Assembly: GCA_020343535.1 (NCBI GenBank)
Contig: CP070799.1
Span: 1,997,547 to 2,034,456, forward strand
Direction: 5' to 3'
Origin: Nitrospinaceae bacterium
Lineage (GTDB): Bacteria; Nitrospinota; Nitrospinia; Nitrospinales; VA-1
Length of the DNA stretch: 36,910 bases
Each line of letters opens with the position of its first letter. Positions within the stretch are counted from its first letter, which is position 1. Made by a program: the position numbers and the translations under genes. Shown one piece after another: positions 26,032-35,374 of this stretch. Below the pieces are notes generated by a model. That model was not told the origin of the DNA and did no database searches. It worked only from the letters and a program-made list of their open reading frames with translations.

Positions 26032-26796
26032 ATGCGATTTCTTGGTGCGACAATCTTTTTCCTCCTGACCTGGCTTCCATTCGGTCCGCCCGCCCCGGCG
26101 GCGGCGGAGGATTATTCCAGTTTCACCATTCCCCTGCTCAGGTATCCGGGCGGCAATTTCAACCCACGTCCCGAGGCCCTGCGCAGCCTGCTTGCCCAGG
26201 TGGCCGCGCGCACGTCCATCGAGGTCAATCGCGAGCCGGTGGTGCTGGAAGCCACCGATGCCCGGCTGTACTGCTATCCTTTCCTTTATATGGGCGGCAA
26301 CGAGGGGTTTCGGCCCTTTTCCGCCGAGGCGCTGGCGGCGCTAAGAAATTACCTTTCGTTCGGCGGGTTCCTTTTTATTGACGACAATTCCGGCAAAGCG
26401 GGCTCGGCGTTCGACACATCGGTGAGAAAGCTGATCGCCGATCTGTTTCCGAAGAACCCGTTGCAGAAGATCCCCCGCGATCATTCGATCTACCGTTCGT
26501 TTTACCTGATCAACCAGCCCGCGGGCCGGGTGAGGGTGAACGCCTACCTGGAAGGACTTTCCATCAAGGGGCGCACGGTCATCGTCTACAGCGCCAACGA
26601 CCAGGGCGGCGCCTGGTCGCGGGACAAGCTCGGCAACTGGAATCACGGCATCATCGCAGGCGGTTACCAGGTACGGCAGCATAGCATCCGCCTGGGGGTG
26701 AACATTGTCATGTACGCCCTCACGCTTGATTATAAAAAGGACATGGTGCATCTGCCCATCATCCTGGAACGGCTCCGGCGGTATCATTCACAGTGA
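26032..26796 (+). CDS. DUF4159 domain protein, exported
   Basis: This 254-aa protein has a signal peptide (MRFLGATIFFLLTWLPFG, cleavage near APAAAED). The mature part matches the DUF4159 pattern by eye: FTIPLLRYPGGNFNPRP, YPFLYMGGNEGF, NYLSFGGFLFIDDNSG and RDHSIYRSFY. These elements are typical of a glutamine-amidotransferase-like fold without the catalytic set. In many bacteria such genes sit at the end of MoxR-DUF58-VWA clusters. The stop overlaps the next start as GTGA, so the two products probably act together in the envelope. Biochemical role unknown. Confidence 0.85.
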   Translation: MRFLGATIFFLLTWLPFGPPAPAAAEDYSSFTIPLLRYPGGNFNPRPEALRSLLAQVAARTSIEVNREPVVLEATDARLYCYPFLYMGGNEGFRPFSAEALAALRNYLSFGGFLFIDDNSGKAGSAFDTSVRKLIADLFPKNPLQKIPRDHSIYRSFYLINQPAGRVRVNAYLEGLSIKGRTVIVYSANDQGGAWSRDKLGNWNHGIIAGGYQVRQHSIRLGVNIVMYALTLDYKKDMVHLPIILERLRRYHSQ

Positions 26797-29081
26797 ACAT
26801 TCTCATTAAATGGCTGGGGCTCAACCCCGATGAATACAACCAGTGGGAAATCCGCTGGGCAGCCGCCGGGCCGGGTCTCGAAGCGGCGGTTCTGGTGCTC
26901 CTGGTGCCGCTTGCTTTGTGGTTTTTCTGGACCAGCCTCGCACGGATTCGATCCCCCTGGAGGAAGGTTTTTCTGCTCCTGCTAAGGGTGCTGGCCTTTT
27001 CCGCCTTGCTGCTCGTTCTGTTCCGTCCGGAACTCGAACTGCGCAAGGGGCATTACCTGAAGAATTCCATCGCCGTCCTGCTCGACAACAGCAAGAGCCT
27101 GTCGATCAAAACTTTTCCCGACGAGCAGCCGAGGGCGAGCCTGGTTCGCCAGGCGATGGAGAAAAACCAGCCCTATTTCGAGCGGCTCGCCAAGACGTTC
27201 AATGTGGATTTTTATTTTGTTTCCGACCGTCCCGTCCAGGTGTCGTCGGGTGAGATCGCCACGCATTACCAACCGAGGGAACCGTTCACCGATTTTGGCC
27301 GGGTGTTCGCCGACCTGCGGAAGAAATACGAGGACCAGTCCTTGAAGGGTGTGATGCTGTTTTCCGACGGCGCCGACCTCAATCAGGCGCCGGATGAAAT
27401 TTCAGAGGAGCTGAGGCGGGCCGTCGCCTCCATCGACAGCCCGATCCACGCCTTTCAGACCGGCAGCAACGATCTGTTCAAGGATCTCGCCATCGAGGCC
27501 GTCGACGCGCCGGACTTTGGCTTCGTTCAACAGCCGGTCAATCTTTCGGTGACGGTGAACGCCTCGTCCATCGGCAACAAGAATGTGTCGCTGGTGTTGA
27601 AGGAGGGGGATAACGTCCTGATTTCAAAAATGATCGAGATCCGCGAGGGCACCGCGCGTTATCCGGTGGACCTCCAGTTCACGCCGCGGGCGCTCGGCAA
27701 GCGGGTGTACAGCCTGTCGCTGCCGCTGTTTGCCGGCGAGTCGATCGCCAGCAACAACCGGCGGGAATTTCAGGTGAAAGTCATCCCCGACCGCATTCGC
27801 GTTCTGCACCTGAACGGTCGCCCCTCGTGGGACTCGCGGTTTCTCCGCGAAGTGCTGGTGAACAATCCCAAGGTGGACCTGTTGTCCTTTTTCATCCTGC
27901 GCACCCTTGGCGACGACGTTGCCGCACCCACCACCGAGCTTAGCCTCATCCCTTTTCCGTCGAACCTGCTGTTCACCGATTACCTGAACTCGTTCGACCT
28001 CGTCATCTTCCAGAACTTTAAATACTCACCGTTCATCGAGAAGAAGCACCTGGAAAATGTCAAGGCGTTCGTCGAGAACGGCGGCGCGTTCCTGATGATC
28101 GGTGGCAACCTGTCGTTCCAGGGCGGGGAATACGAGCGCACCGCCATCGAGGACCTTCTCCCGGTTTCGCTCCTGCGCGAGAAGCAGGCCTGGAGAAAGG
28201 ACGAAATTGCATCGCGTCCGGTGAAGGGATTCCTCAACCACCCGATTCTGCGCCTTGAAAAGGACGACGCGGCGAACGAGAAGATCTGGCGCTCGCTGCC
28301 GCCGCTCAGTACCCTGAACACCGGGCTCAGGCCGGAAACCGGTGCGCAGGTGCTCGTCGAGGATGGCAAGGGGGGGCCGGTGCTGGCGGTGGCGAAGAAG
28401 GGCCGGGGGCGGGCGGCGCTCATCGCCAGCGATTCGTCGTGGAACTGGAATTTTCGCCGCGTCGGCGAAGGCGGCAGCGGCCGCTATTACCAGCGGTTCT
28501 GGAACAACATGGTGGCCTGGCTCTCGGGCGACCCGGCCACCCAGGTCCTGCAACTGGAAACCGACCGGGAGCAATACCACGAAGGCGACGAGGTGCTCAT
28601 CAAGGGGCGGGTGCTCAAGGAGGATTACCAGCCCGCCGCGGGGGAGGCGGTGACCCTCACCCTCCGTTCGCCGGCGGGGGGCGTGGATACGCACGCGCTC
28701 AAGGCCGGCCCGCTGGGGGAAGTCGCCTTTGCTTTCACTCCGGAAGAGGAGGGGTTTTACCACGCACGCGCCGAAGTGAAGCGCGGCAAGGAGACCCTGA
28801 GCGCGGAGGCCGGCTTCGGCGTGTTCGGCGACACGGCGGAATTTCAGAAGCCGCTGGTGAATCCCGCCCTGCTGGAAAAAATCGCCGCGATCAGCGGCGG
28901 CACGGCCTCGGTCTTGAGTGCCCAGACGGACCTGTCCGGCATCCATTTCGAGAACCCGGAAGTGCTGGTCAAGACCCGCAGCAAGGCGTTTTCCCTTTGG
29001 GACAATTGGGCGGCCTACGGGTTGATCGCCGGTCTTCTTTTTCTCGAATGGTGGCTGCGCAGAAAATCTGGCCTCAGTTGA
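26793..29081 (+). CDS. Membrane protein with VWA-like and glutamine-amidotransferase-like domains
   Basis: This 762-aa integral membrane protein has two N-terminal membrane helices (about residues 30-75). A VWA-like domain follows, with the metal-site motif DNSKS (near residue 98, matching DxSxS) and LFSDGADL. Next come a beta-sandwich stretch, then a class I glutamine-amidotransferase-like region (about 333-450: IRVLHLNGRPSWDSRFL, FDLVIFQNFKY, FVENGGAFLMIGGN). No catalytic Cys nucleophile is evident there. A second Ig-like part and one C-terminal helix (about 740-757) followed by Arg/Lys complete it. It starts at GTG 26793, overlapping the DUF4159 stop. It is probably a large periplasmic module anchored at both ends. 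Confidence 0.85.
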   Translation: MNILIKWLGLNPDEYNQWEIRWAAAGPGLEAAVLVLLVPLALWFFWTSLARIRSPWRKVFLLLLRVLAFSALLLVLFRPELELRKGHYLKNSIAVLLDNSKSLSIKTFPDEQPRASLVRQAMEKNQPYFERLAKTFNVDFYFVSDRPVQVSSGEIATHYQPREPFTDFGRVFADLRKKYEDQSLKGVMLFSDGADLNQAPDEISEELRRAVASIDSPIHAFQTGSNDLFKDLAIEAVDAPDFGFVQQPVNLSVTVNASSIGNKNVSLVLKEGDNVLISKMIEIREGTARYPVDLQFTPRALGKRVYSLSLPLFAGESIASNNRREFQVKVIPDRIRVLHLNGRPSWDSRFLREVLVNNPKVDLLSFFILRTLGDDVAAPTTELSLIPFPSNLLFTDYLNSFDLVIFQNFKYSPFIEKKHLENVKAFVENGGAFLMIGGNLSFQGGEYERTAIEDLLPVSLLREKQAWRKDEIASRPVKGFLNHPILRLEKDDAANEKIWRSLPPLSTLNTGLRPETGAQVLVEDGKGGPVLAVAKKGRGRAALIASDSSWNWNFRRVGEGGSGRYYQRFWNNMVAWLSGDPATQVLQLETDREQYHEGDEVLIKGRVLKEDYQPAAGEAVTLTLRSPAGGVDTHALKAGPLGEVAFAFTPEEEGFYHARAEVKRGKETLSAEAGFGVFGDTAEFQKPLVNPALLEKIAAISGGTASVLSAQTDLSGIHFENPEVLVKTRSKAFSLWDNWAAYGLIAGLLFLEWWLRRKSGLS

Positions 29082-29198
29082 CGCCCGGCGGGATTGCCAT
29101 TGTGCCTCCGGTTCTTTTCATGTAAAATTTTCCGAGTTTCGACAGCCTTTCCCCGGGGCACGTCCGCCCTCATAATTTCATAACACGAATTCCCTACA

Positions 29199-30545
29199 AT
29201 GCCTTCCATGCAGAAACCGGACAAGAGTGGCCTGAATATTCGAGCGTGGGTGCGGGACCGCATCATTTTTCTTGCCGTGGTGATTTTTGTGGCGGGCGCG
29301 GGGGCCTACATCGGCGCGGAAGGGTTGTTCGACCACGAGAGCATCTGGCTGCATCCGGTCAAGGAATTCGCGCTGCTGATTTCGCTGATCGGCGTGGTGT
29401 CGCTGGGCTACGAGTTGTTCCTGCGGGAAATGACCTTCCGCGAATACAAGGACGCGCTGCAGGAGATCGTCAATCCCGATGCGGTGCGCCTCGGCATCAA
29501 GGGGTTTTACAAGAACCGCTCGGAGCTCGGCCAGGCCTCGACGTTCGAACAGTTGTTCAAGAAGGTCAATCGCGAGATTTTTATCGGCGGCTCTTCGCTG
29601 CTTTCTATTTCCACCGCCAGCCGCGAACTGCTCAAGGAAAAGGTGAGGGCGGGTGTTACGGTGCGGCTTCTCTTGATGAATCCGGATTCGCCGGTGGTGG
29701 AGCTCATCACCAAGCAGGGCGGCGGCAAGGCCACGTTTCTCAATGAGATCAAAACCTCCCTGTTGCTGCTGCAGAAAATTTACCACGAGATCGAAGGCGA
29801 AGGCGGGCTGCTCGCGGCGGGAAAGCTGATCGTCCATACCTACGACATCATTCCGTCGCATTCCTTCATCTCCCTCGATCCCGGCGACCGGGGAGGGATG
29901 ATCATCGCCGACATCGGCCCCTACCTGGGCCGCAGCACGCCGCGTCCCAGCATGGTGGTGATTAACAAGAAGGAAGGAATGTACGAGTATTGGCAGGAAA
30001 TGAACGCCCTGATGTGGGAGGCCAGCCAGCCAGTGGATTTCAAGGAAGCCTCTCCCAGGGCCCGGCCCACCGAAACCCTGGTGTTCAACAGCGGCAAGGA
30101 CACTGAGTATTACGACACCAATACGGAGAGCTGGCGCAACGCTTCCATCTGCCAGATGGACAAGGGCTGGAAGGGCATCAAGGGCAGCCAGTGGGTCTGG
30201 GTGCGCGCCACGCTGACCCTCCATGAGGCGAAAACCGGCAGCCAGAACAAATTCCGACTGCGTTTCCAGCTTCCCGCCGGCAAGCGGCAGCCGGTGGTCC
30301 GGGCGGACCTTTTGCTACGGTCCGACGACACCTGCCATATCACGGTCAACGATGTGGGCCTCAAGCAGGAATACGGCGGCGCCGACTACCCCGACCCCTT
30401 TGTCGTCGATATCGGCAAGTTCGTCAAGGAAGGGGATAATACCGTTTTCTTCGAGCTGCTCTCGTTCGCCAAGCCCGACGCGGAATCTCCCGGAGACAAC
30501 CGCACCGGCCTCATTTACCGCCTGCACATCGAATACCCCCTCTAA
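29199..30545 (+). CDS. Membrane protein with PLD-like (DUF5919-like) and C-terminal beta-sandwich domains
   Basis: This 448-aa protein has two membrane helices (about 23-42 and 52-70). A domain at about 85-290 recalls the phospholipase-D-like DUF5919 fold: FEQLFKKVNREIFIGGSSLLSI, VRAGVTVRLLLMNPDSP, HSFISLDPGDRGGMIIADIG. There is no HKD motif, so phospholipase activity is unlikely. The last 150 residues are a beta-rich jelly-roll-like domain (SQWVWVRATLTL, FRLRFQLPAG, VVRADLLLRSDDTCHITVND). ATG 29199 or 29208 could be the start; neither has a good ribosome binding site. It lies 117 nt after the VWA/GATase-like gene, so co-transcription is possible. Function unknown. Confidence 0.8.
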   Translation: MPSMQKPDKSGLNIRAWVRDRIIFLAVVIFVAGAGAYIGAEGLFDHESIWLHPVKEFALLISLIGVVSLGYELFLREMTFREYKDALQEIVNPDAVRLGIKGFYKNRSELGQASTFEQLFKKVNREIFIGGSSLLSISTASRELLKEKVRAGVTVRLLLMNPDSPVVELITKQGGGKATFLNEIKTSLLLLQKIYHEIEGEGGLLAAGKLIVHTYDIIPSHSFISLDPGDRGGMIIADIGPYLGRSTPRPSMVVINKKEGMYEYWQEMNALMWEASQPVDFKEASPRARPTETLVFNSGKDTEYYDTNTESWRNASICQMDKGWKGIKGSQWVWVRATLTLHEAKTGSQNKFRLRFQLPAGKRQPVVRADLLLRSDDTCHITVNDVGLKQEYGGADYPDPFVVDIGKFVKEGDNTVFFELLSFAKPDAESPGDNRTGLIYRLHIEYPL

Positions 30546-30968
30546 TCGGAGTGCCCGGGCGGCGTGGGCAAAACCTACCCCTCACCCTTGTTTTTATCCC
30601 TGTCCCCGGCGTTCCAAGGCCTGTGGAGCCCGTGCGCGCCTAAACGCGGCGAACCCTTCAGCCGGCTGCTTGCCGCTTGCCTCTCTGAATCGCCAACGCC
30701 TTTTATTATTTGAGGTTGCAGAATTTTCGCGGTGAGGATCGGCGGCCGCGGGCGGCGGCAATTCTGTTATTGACAGGGTAGGGAAGGCTGATATAATCGC
30801 CAATCCTATGACTTTCTGCCCGAGGCGAAAGCCAGGATGCTAATATGAGGAAGAGTTCCGGCGTTGCCGGAGCGGCTATTGCAATGTGCGCCAATAACGT
30901 ACATTGATAATAATAATCAATAGGTTTATCTCCCGGCGGAGGACCCCTTCCTCGCCAGGATCACGACC
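30546..30968 (+). other. Intergenic region holding the nuo promoter and a structured leader
   Basis: 423 bases without a convincing gene. The first 220 show nothing clear. The promoter lies at 30770-30797. The leader (about 30804-30968) has three hairpins: 30857-30871 (TCCGGC/GCCGGA, 3-nt loop), 30882-30906 (9-bp stem with one G-U, 7-nt loop) and 30935-30956 (around GAGG/CCTC, just before the nuoA ribosome binding site). A 11-codon open frame (30808-30843, MTFCPRRKPGC) starts almost at the transcript end but has no ribosome binding site. Confidence 0.5.
30770..30797 (+). promoter_or_regulatory. Strong sigma70 promoter of the nuo operon
   Basis: Perfect TTGACA (30770-30775) and perfect TATAAT (30792-30797) with a 16-nt spacer; this is the best promoter match seen in the window. 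The expected start is near 30804, giving a leader of about 165 nt before nuoA. Confidence 0.8.
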
Positions 30969-31322
30969 ATGAGTGAATATTTTTTCATCTCTCTTTTTGC
31001 CGTGGTTGCCTTGGTGGTCATTGGCGCCCTTCTGGTGCTGTCCACGATTCTGGGGCCCAGGAACCCCAGCCCTCAAAAATTGATCCCCTACGAATGTGGT
31101 ATTATCCCCCAGGAAGAAGCCAAGGGGCGTTTTCCCGTGCGCTTTGCCACCATCGCCATGTTTTTCATTATATTTGATGTCGAGGTGGTGTTCATGTACC
31201 CCTGGGCGGTCGCCCTCGATCAGCTTCGGTTGTTCGGCCTGATCGAAATGGTGGTGTTCATTGCCATTTTGGGAGTGGCGTACGTCTACATCTGGGGACG
31301 AGGAGGTTTGGAATGGGATTGA
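30969..31322 (+). CDS. nuoA: NADH-quinone oxidoreductase subunit A
   Basis: This membrane subunit of complex I sits at the junction of the peripheral and membrane arms. It is 117 aa with three membrane helices. Conserved features are [25 protein letters not shown] and [13 protein letters not shown] lies about 8 nt before ATG 30969. It is the first gene of the operon behind a strong promoter and overlaps nuoB by 10 nt. Confidence 0.97.
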   Translation: MSEYFFISLFAVVALVVIGALLVLSTILGPRNPSPQKLIPYECGIIPQEEAKGRFPVRFATIAMFFIIFDVEVVFMYPWAVALDQLRLFGLIEMVVFIAILGVAYVYIWGRGGLEWD

Positions 31323-31897
31323 TCGATTTTGCCGTCGATAAGTTTGAGGAAGAAGTCAACAATTTGAAATTGAATGTCAAGGATGCCGTCGAGGCGATGG
31401 AATACGAGTATTCCGGCGCTGTCTACGACAGCATCCTGACCACGAAGCTCGGCAAGGTGGTGGGGTGGGCACAGAAAAATGCCCTGTGGCCGGCCACCTT
31501 CGGGCTCGCCTGCTGCGCCATCGAGATGATGGCCATGGCCAATTCCCGGTGGGACGCCGCCCGCTTCGGCGCCGAGGTTTTCCGCGCCTCGCCCCGGCAA
31601 GCCGATCTGATGATAGTCTCCGGCCGCGTTTCGCAGAAGATGGCCCCGGTGCTCAAGCAGATTTACGACCAGATGCCGGAGCCGAAGTGGGTCATCTCCA
31701 TGGGCGCCTGCGCTTCCTGCGGCGGCGTCTTCAACAACTACTCCATCGTGCAAGGGGTGGACCGCGTGGTGCCGGTGGATGTGTATGTGCCCGGCTGCCC
31801 GCCCGGCCCCGAGGCCCTGTTGTACGGCGTGATCAAACTGCAAGAAAAAATCATGATGGAAGCGGGAACCGATAAAGCCAAGAAGAGGGCGGCATGA
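31313..31897 (+). CDS. nuoB: NADH-quinone oxidoreductase subunit B
   Basis: This peripheral-arm subunit carries the N2 [4Fe-4S] cluster, the last redox centre before quinone. It is 194 aa. The ligands are in [11 protein letters not shown] (two adjacent Cys), GACASCGG and VPGCPPGPE. The roughly 45-residue leading part (to [10 protein letters not shown]) precedes the core. ATG 31313 has GAGG close upstream inside the nuoA end. The stop overlaps nuoC as ATGA, so the genes are translationally coupled. Confidence 0.98.
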   Translation: MGLIDFAVDKFEEEVNNLKLNVKDAVEAMEYEYSGAVYDSILTTKLGKVVGWAQKNALWPATFGLACCAIEMMAMANSRWDAARFGAEVFRASPRQADLMIVSGRVSQKMAPVLKQIYDQMPEPKWVISMGACASCGGVFNNYSIVQGVDRVVPVDVYVPGCPPGPEALLYGVIKLQEKIMMEAGTDKAKKRAA

Positions 31898-32424
31898 CCA
31901 GCGAGGAAATCGTTGAAACGGTGACCCAGACCCTGGGAGACAAGGTCGAGCGGGGCGAAGTGGCCCTGGGCGACGCGGTGCTTTTTATCGCGCCGGAACA
32001 CCTGCCCGAGGTGGCCGCTCACCTCAAGAACGACCCCGCGCTCGCGTTCGACTACCTTTCCCATATCAGTGGCGTGGATTACCTCGACGAGGACCGGGAG
32101 CCGCGCTTCGAGGCGGTCTACGAATTCCATTCCATGGATCATAACCATTCCGTGCGCCTGCGGGTGGGCCTTGCGGAGGAAAACCCCACCGTTCCCTCCC
32201 TCACGGGCCTGTGGGGCGCTGCGGTTTACCCCGAACGCGAGCTGTACGACATGTTCGGCTTCACCATCACCGGCCTCGACAACGATAAGAGGCTCATCAT
32301 GCCCGAGGGCTGGGAAGGGTTCCCTCTCAGGAAGGATTACCCCCTCACGACCGAAGACATTGCTTTCTCGCACAACCGGGATTACAAGAGTGAGCTTGTC
32401 AAATCCAAGCCGCCGACCAGGTAA
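31894..32424 (+). CDS. nuoC: NADH-quinone oxidoreductase subunit C
   Basis: This 30-kDa-type subunit of the connecting module is 176 aa. The family signature [10 protein letters not shown] is followed by [18 protein letters not shown]. It is a separate gene rather than the nuoCD fusion of enterobacteria. The ATG overlaps the nuoB stop by 4 nt, and the stop lies 6 nt before nuoD. Confidence 0.97.
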   Translation: MTSEEIVETVTQTLGDKVERGEVALGDAVLFIAPEHLPEVAAHLKNDPALAFDYLSHISGVDYLDEDREPRFEAVYEFHSMDHNHSVRLRVGLAEENPTVPSLTGLWGAAVYPERELYDMFGFTITGLDNDKRLIMPEGWEGFPLRKDYPLTTEDIAFSHNRDYKSELVKSKPPTR

Positions 32425-32430
32425 ACCGTC

Positions 32431-33630
32431 ATGACCGTCACCGAACAGGGCTTGCTCGAACGCGATAAGGACACCATGACCCTCAATATGGGTCCGTCGC
32501 ATCCCAGCACCCATGGCGTGTTCCGCATTATCCTGGAAATGGATGGCGAGTTGGTGAAAACCGCCGAGCCGGAGATCGGCTACCTGCACACCGGCATCGA
32601 GAAGACCTCTGAAAACAAGCGCTACCAGCACGTCATCCCGATGACCGACCGGCTCGACTATCTGAGCCCGCCGTCCAATAACCTGGCGTTCTGCCTGACC
32701 ACCGAGAAACTCCTGCAGATCCGCGTTCCGGAGCGGGCCGAATACCTGCGCGTTATCATGTGCGAGCTGGCCCGGCTGGGCAGCCACCTGGTGTGGTTGG
32801 CGACGCACGCCCTCGATATCGGCGCCATGACGGTGTTTCTCTATTGCTGGCGCGAGCGGGAGATGATCCTCGACCTCAACGAGGAAGTTGCCGGCGTGCG
32901 CATGATGACGAGTTACATCCGCATCGGCGGAACGATGCGCGATGCGTCGGCCGCCTGGCTGCGCAAGGTGCGCCAATTCGTCGATTACCTGCCGTCCAAA
33001 ATCGACGAATATGAGCGGCTGCTGACGAAAAACCCCATTTGGCTAGATCGCACTCAGGGCGTCGGCGCGATGACGCGCGAGGAAGCCATCAACTGGAGCC
33101 TGAGCGGGCCGGCGCTGCGCGCCTCGGGCGTCGATTTTGATTTCCGCAAACAGCGACCCTACAGCGGCTACGAGGAATTCCGCTTCGAGGTGCCCACCGG
33201 CAAGAACGGCGACGTCTACGACCGCTATCTCGTCCGGGTGGAGGAGATGCGGCAAAGCCGGGAGATCATTTCTCAGGCGCTGGACGCCATCCCCGCCGGC
33301 CCCTATAAGATTGAAGATAATAAGGTTTCCCTGCCGCCCAGGAGCACGCTGCACAGCAGTATGGAAGCCCTTATTCACCATTTCAAGCTGGTTTCCGAAG
33401 GCATTCACGTGCCTCGGGGCGAGACCTATGTCCCCATTGAAGGGCCGCGCGGCGAAGTCGGTTTCTACATCGTTTCCGACGGCGGCAACGCGCCGCTTCG
33501 CGTGAAGCTTCGGGCGCCGTCGTTCATGGCGATCCCCGGCATGTGCAAAATGATGGAAGGCTGTTACATCGCCGATGTGGTCGCGGTGATTGGCAGTATC
33601 GACATTGTCATGGGAGAGGTGGATCGCTGA
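32431..33630 (+). CDS. nuoD: NADH-quinone oxidoreductase subunit D
   Basis: This 49-kDa-type subunit forms the quinone pocket with nuoB. It is 399 aa, normal for an unfused NuoD. Landmarks include MGPSHPSTHGVFR, the His-rich quinone site, IGYLHTGIEK, DRLDYLSPPSNN, RPYSGYEEF and GEVGFYIVSDG. AGGT lies about 9 nt before ATG 32431. The stop shares a base with the nuoE start (TGATG). Confidence 0.98.
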   Translation: MTVTEQGLLERDKDTMTLNMGPSHPSTHGVFRIILEMDGELVKTAEPEIGYLHTGIEKTSENKRYQHVIPMTDRLDYLSPPSNNLAFCLTTEKLLQIRVPERAEYLRVIMCELARLGSHLVWLATHALDIGAMTVFLYCWREREMILDLNEEVAGVRMMTSYIRIGGTMRDASAAWLRKVRQFVDYLPSKIDEYERLLTKNPIWLDRTQGVGAMTREEAINWSLSGPALRASGVDFDFRKQRPYSGYEEFRFEVPTGKNGDVYDRYLVRVEEMRQSREIISQALDAIPAGPYKIEDNKVSLPPRSTLHSSMEALIHHFKLVSEGIHVPRGETYVPIEGPRGEVGFYIVSDGGNAPLRVKLRAPSFMAIPGMCKMMEGCYIADVVAVIGSIDIVMGEVDR

Positions 33631-34100
33631 TGTTCGCATTCAACGAGGCTTCGGAAAAGGAGATCGAAAAGATCCTGGGGAAATATCCCGACCGCCAGAG
33701 CGCACTGCTGCCGCTTCTCACGGTGACGCAGCGGCAGGAACGCCACATCAGCCCGGAGGCGATGGTGGAGATCGGCCGCCGGCTGGACGTGTCGCCGGCT
33801 TACGTGCAATCGGTTGCCTCGTTTTATACGATGTATCACGCCGAGAAGGTGGGCCGCTACCTGATTCTGTTCTGCATCAATATCAGTTGTCAGTTGAACG
33901 GCTGCGACGACCTTCTCGCTTACACGGCGAAGAAGCTCGGCATCGAGGTCGGCCAAACCACGCCGGACGAGAAGTTCACCCTGCTTCGGGAAGAATGCCT
34001 CGCCGCGTGTACCGGCGCGCCGATGATGCGCATCAACGACACGTTCTACGAATTTTTGACGCCGGCAAAGATCGATGAAATCATCGATTCCCTGGAGTAG
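33630..34100 (+). CDS. nuoE: NADH-quinone oxidoreductase subunit E
   Basis: This thioredoxin-like subunit of the NADH module binds a [2Fe-2S] cluster. It is 156 aa. The four ligands are in CINISC (C-x4-C) and ECLAACTGAP (C-x3-C); an extra Cys (LNGC) follows the first pair. ATG 33630 overlaps the nuoD stop by one base, and GAGAGG lies about 10 nt upstream. nuoF begins 11 nt later. Confidence 0.97.
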   Translation: MFAFNEASEKEIEKILGKYPDRQSALLPLLTVTQRQERHISPEAMVEIGRRLDVSPAYVQSVASFYTMYHAEKVGRYLILFCINISCQLNGCDDLLAYTAKKLGIEVGQTTPDEKFTLLREECLAACTGAPMMRINDTFYEFLTPAKIDEIIDSLE

Positions 34101-34111
34101 GAGAAAAGACC

Positions 34112-35371
34112 ATGACCCAGATCCTTTTCAAGAATATCAACCTCGAAGGTCTCGCCACGCTGCCGGTGTACGAAAAGCACGGTGGCTACCGCGGCCTGAA
34201 GGATGCCTTCAAGAAGGAGCCCGAGGAACTGGTGGAGATGGTCAAGGCTTCGGGCCTGCGCGGCCGCGGGGGCGCGGGGTTTCCCACCGGCCTGAAATGG
34301 AGCTTCCTCGCCAAGGACGTTTTTCCGCGTTACCTTTGCTGCAACGCCGATGAAAGCGAACCGGGCACGTGCAAGGACCGCGAGCTGTTGCTTAAGAACC
34401 CGCATCTGCTCATCGAGGGAATGATCCTGTGTTCCTACGCCTGCCGCATTCAAACGGGCTACATTTATTTCCGGGGCGAGTTTTACGACCTCGCTCAGAT
34501 TATGGAAAAGGCCCTGGGCGAAGCGTACGAGAAGGGTTACCTGGGCAAGAACATTCTGGGGGCCGGGTTCGACCTGGACATTTACACGCACTTGGGCGCT
34601 GGCGCTTATATATGTGGCGAGGAATCGGCGCTGCTCAACTCTCTCGAGGGACGGCGCGGCGAGCCGCGCATGAAACCGCCGTTTCCGGCGGTGGAGGGCC
34701 TGTACGCCAAGCCGACGGTCATCAACAACGTCGAGACGCTGTGCGCCGTGCCCTACATCATCACCGAAGGGCCGGAAAAATACGCCGCCCTCGGAACCGA
34801 GAAGAGCAAGGGCACCAAGCTTGTGAGCGTGTCCGGCCATGTCAAGAATCCAGGAAACTATGAAGTGGTGCTCGGCACGCCGACGCGGGAAATCATTTAC
34901 GGCCTGGCCGGCGGCATCCGCGACGACAACGAACTGAAGGCGTTCATCCCCGGCGGTTCGTCGGTGCCGATGGTGCCCGCGAGCCTGGTGGACACGCCCT
35001 ACGATTACGAAGGGTTACAGGCCGCGGGCAGCATGCTGGGTTCCGGGGCGCTCATCGTCCTCGATCATACGGTGAACGTGGTGGAGGCCACGCACCGGCT
35101 GGTCAGTTTCTACATGCACGAGTCGTGCGGCAAGTGCACCCCGTGCCGGGAAGGGACGCGCTGGTTGTGGCAGATCCTCTCGCGGATCATGAAGGGGCAG
35201 GGCGAGGGGGACCCGATCGACAAGCTCAACGACATCTGCGACAACATGAGTTTCAAGTGCTTTTGTCCGCTGGGCGACGCCGCCATCGCTCCGGTGGTGA
35301 GCGGCATCAAGCACTTCAGGGCGGATTATGAAGAATTTTTGCAAAAAGCGGCTGCCGGAGCCGCGGGATAA
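34112..35371 (+). CDS. nuoF: NADH-quinone oxidoreductase subunit F
   Basis: This 51-kDa-type subunit binds NADH, FMN and the N3 [4Fe-4S] cluster. It is 419 aa. The NADH/FMN glycine motif GRGGAGFPTGLKW, CCNADESEPGTCKDRELL, AYICGEESALLNSLEG and PTVINNVETL are present. The cluster ligands are ESCGKCTPCREGT plus a later Cys (FKCFCPLG). GGAG lies about 8-9 nt before ATG 34112. nuoG follows after 3 nt. Confidence 0.98.
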   Translation: MTQILFKNINLEGLATLPVYEKHGGYRGLKDAFKKEPEELVEMVKASGLRGRGGAGFPTGLKWSFLAKDVFPRYLCCNADESEPGTCKDRELLLKNPHLLIEGMILCSYACRIQTGYIYFRGEFYDLAQIMEKALGEAYEKGYLGKNILGAGFDLDIYTHLGAGAYICGEESALLNSLEGRRGEPRMKPPFPAVEGLYAKPTVINNVETLCAVPYIITEGPEKYAALGTEKSKGTKLVSVSGHVKNPGNYEVVLGTPTREIIYGLAGGIRDDNELKAFIPGGSSVPMVPASLVDTPYDYEGLQAAGSMLGSGALIVLDHTVNVVEATHRLVSFYMHESCGKCTPCREGTRWLWQILSRIMKGQGEGDPIDKLNDICDNMSFKCFCPLGDAAIAPVVSGIKHFRADYEEFLQKAAAGAAG

Positions 35372-35374
35372 TTC

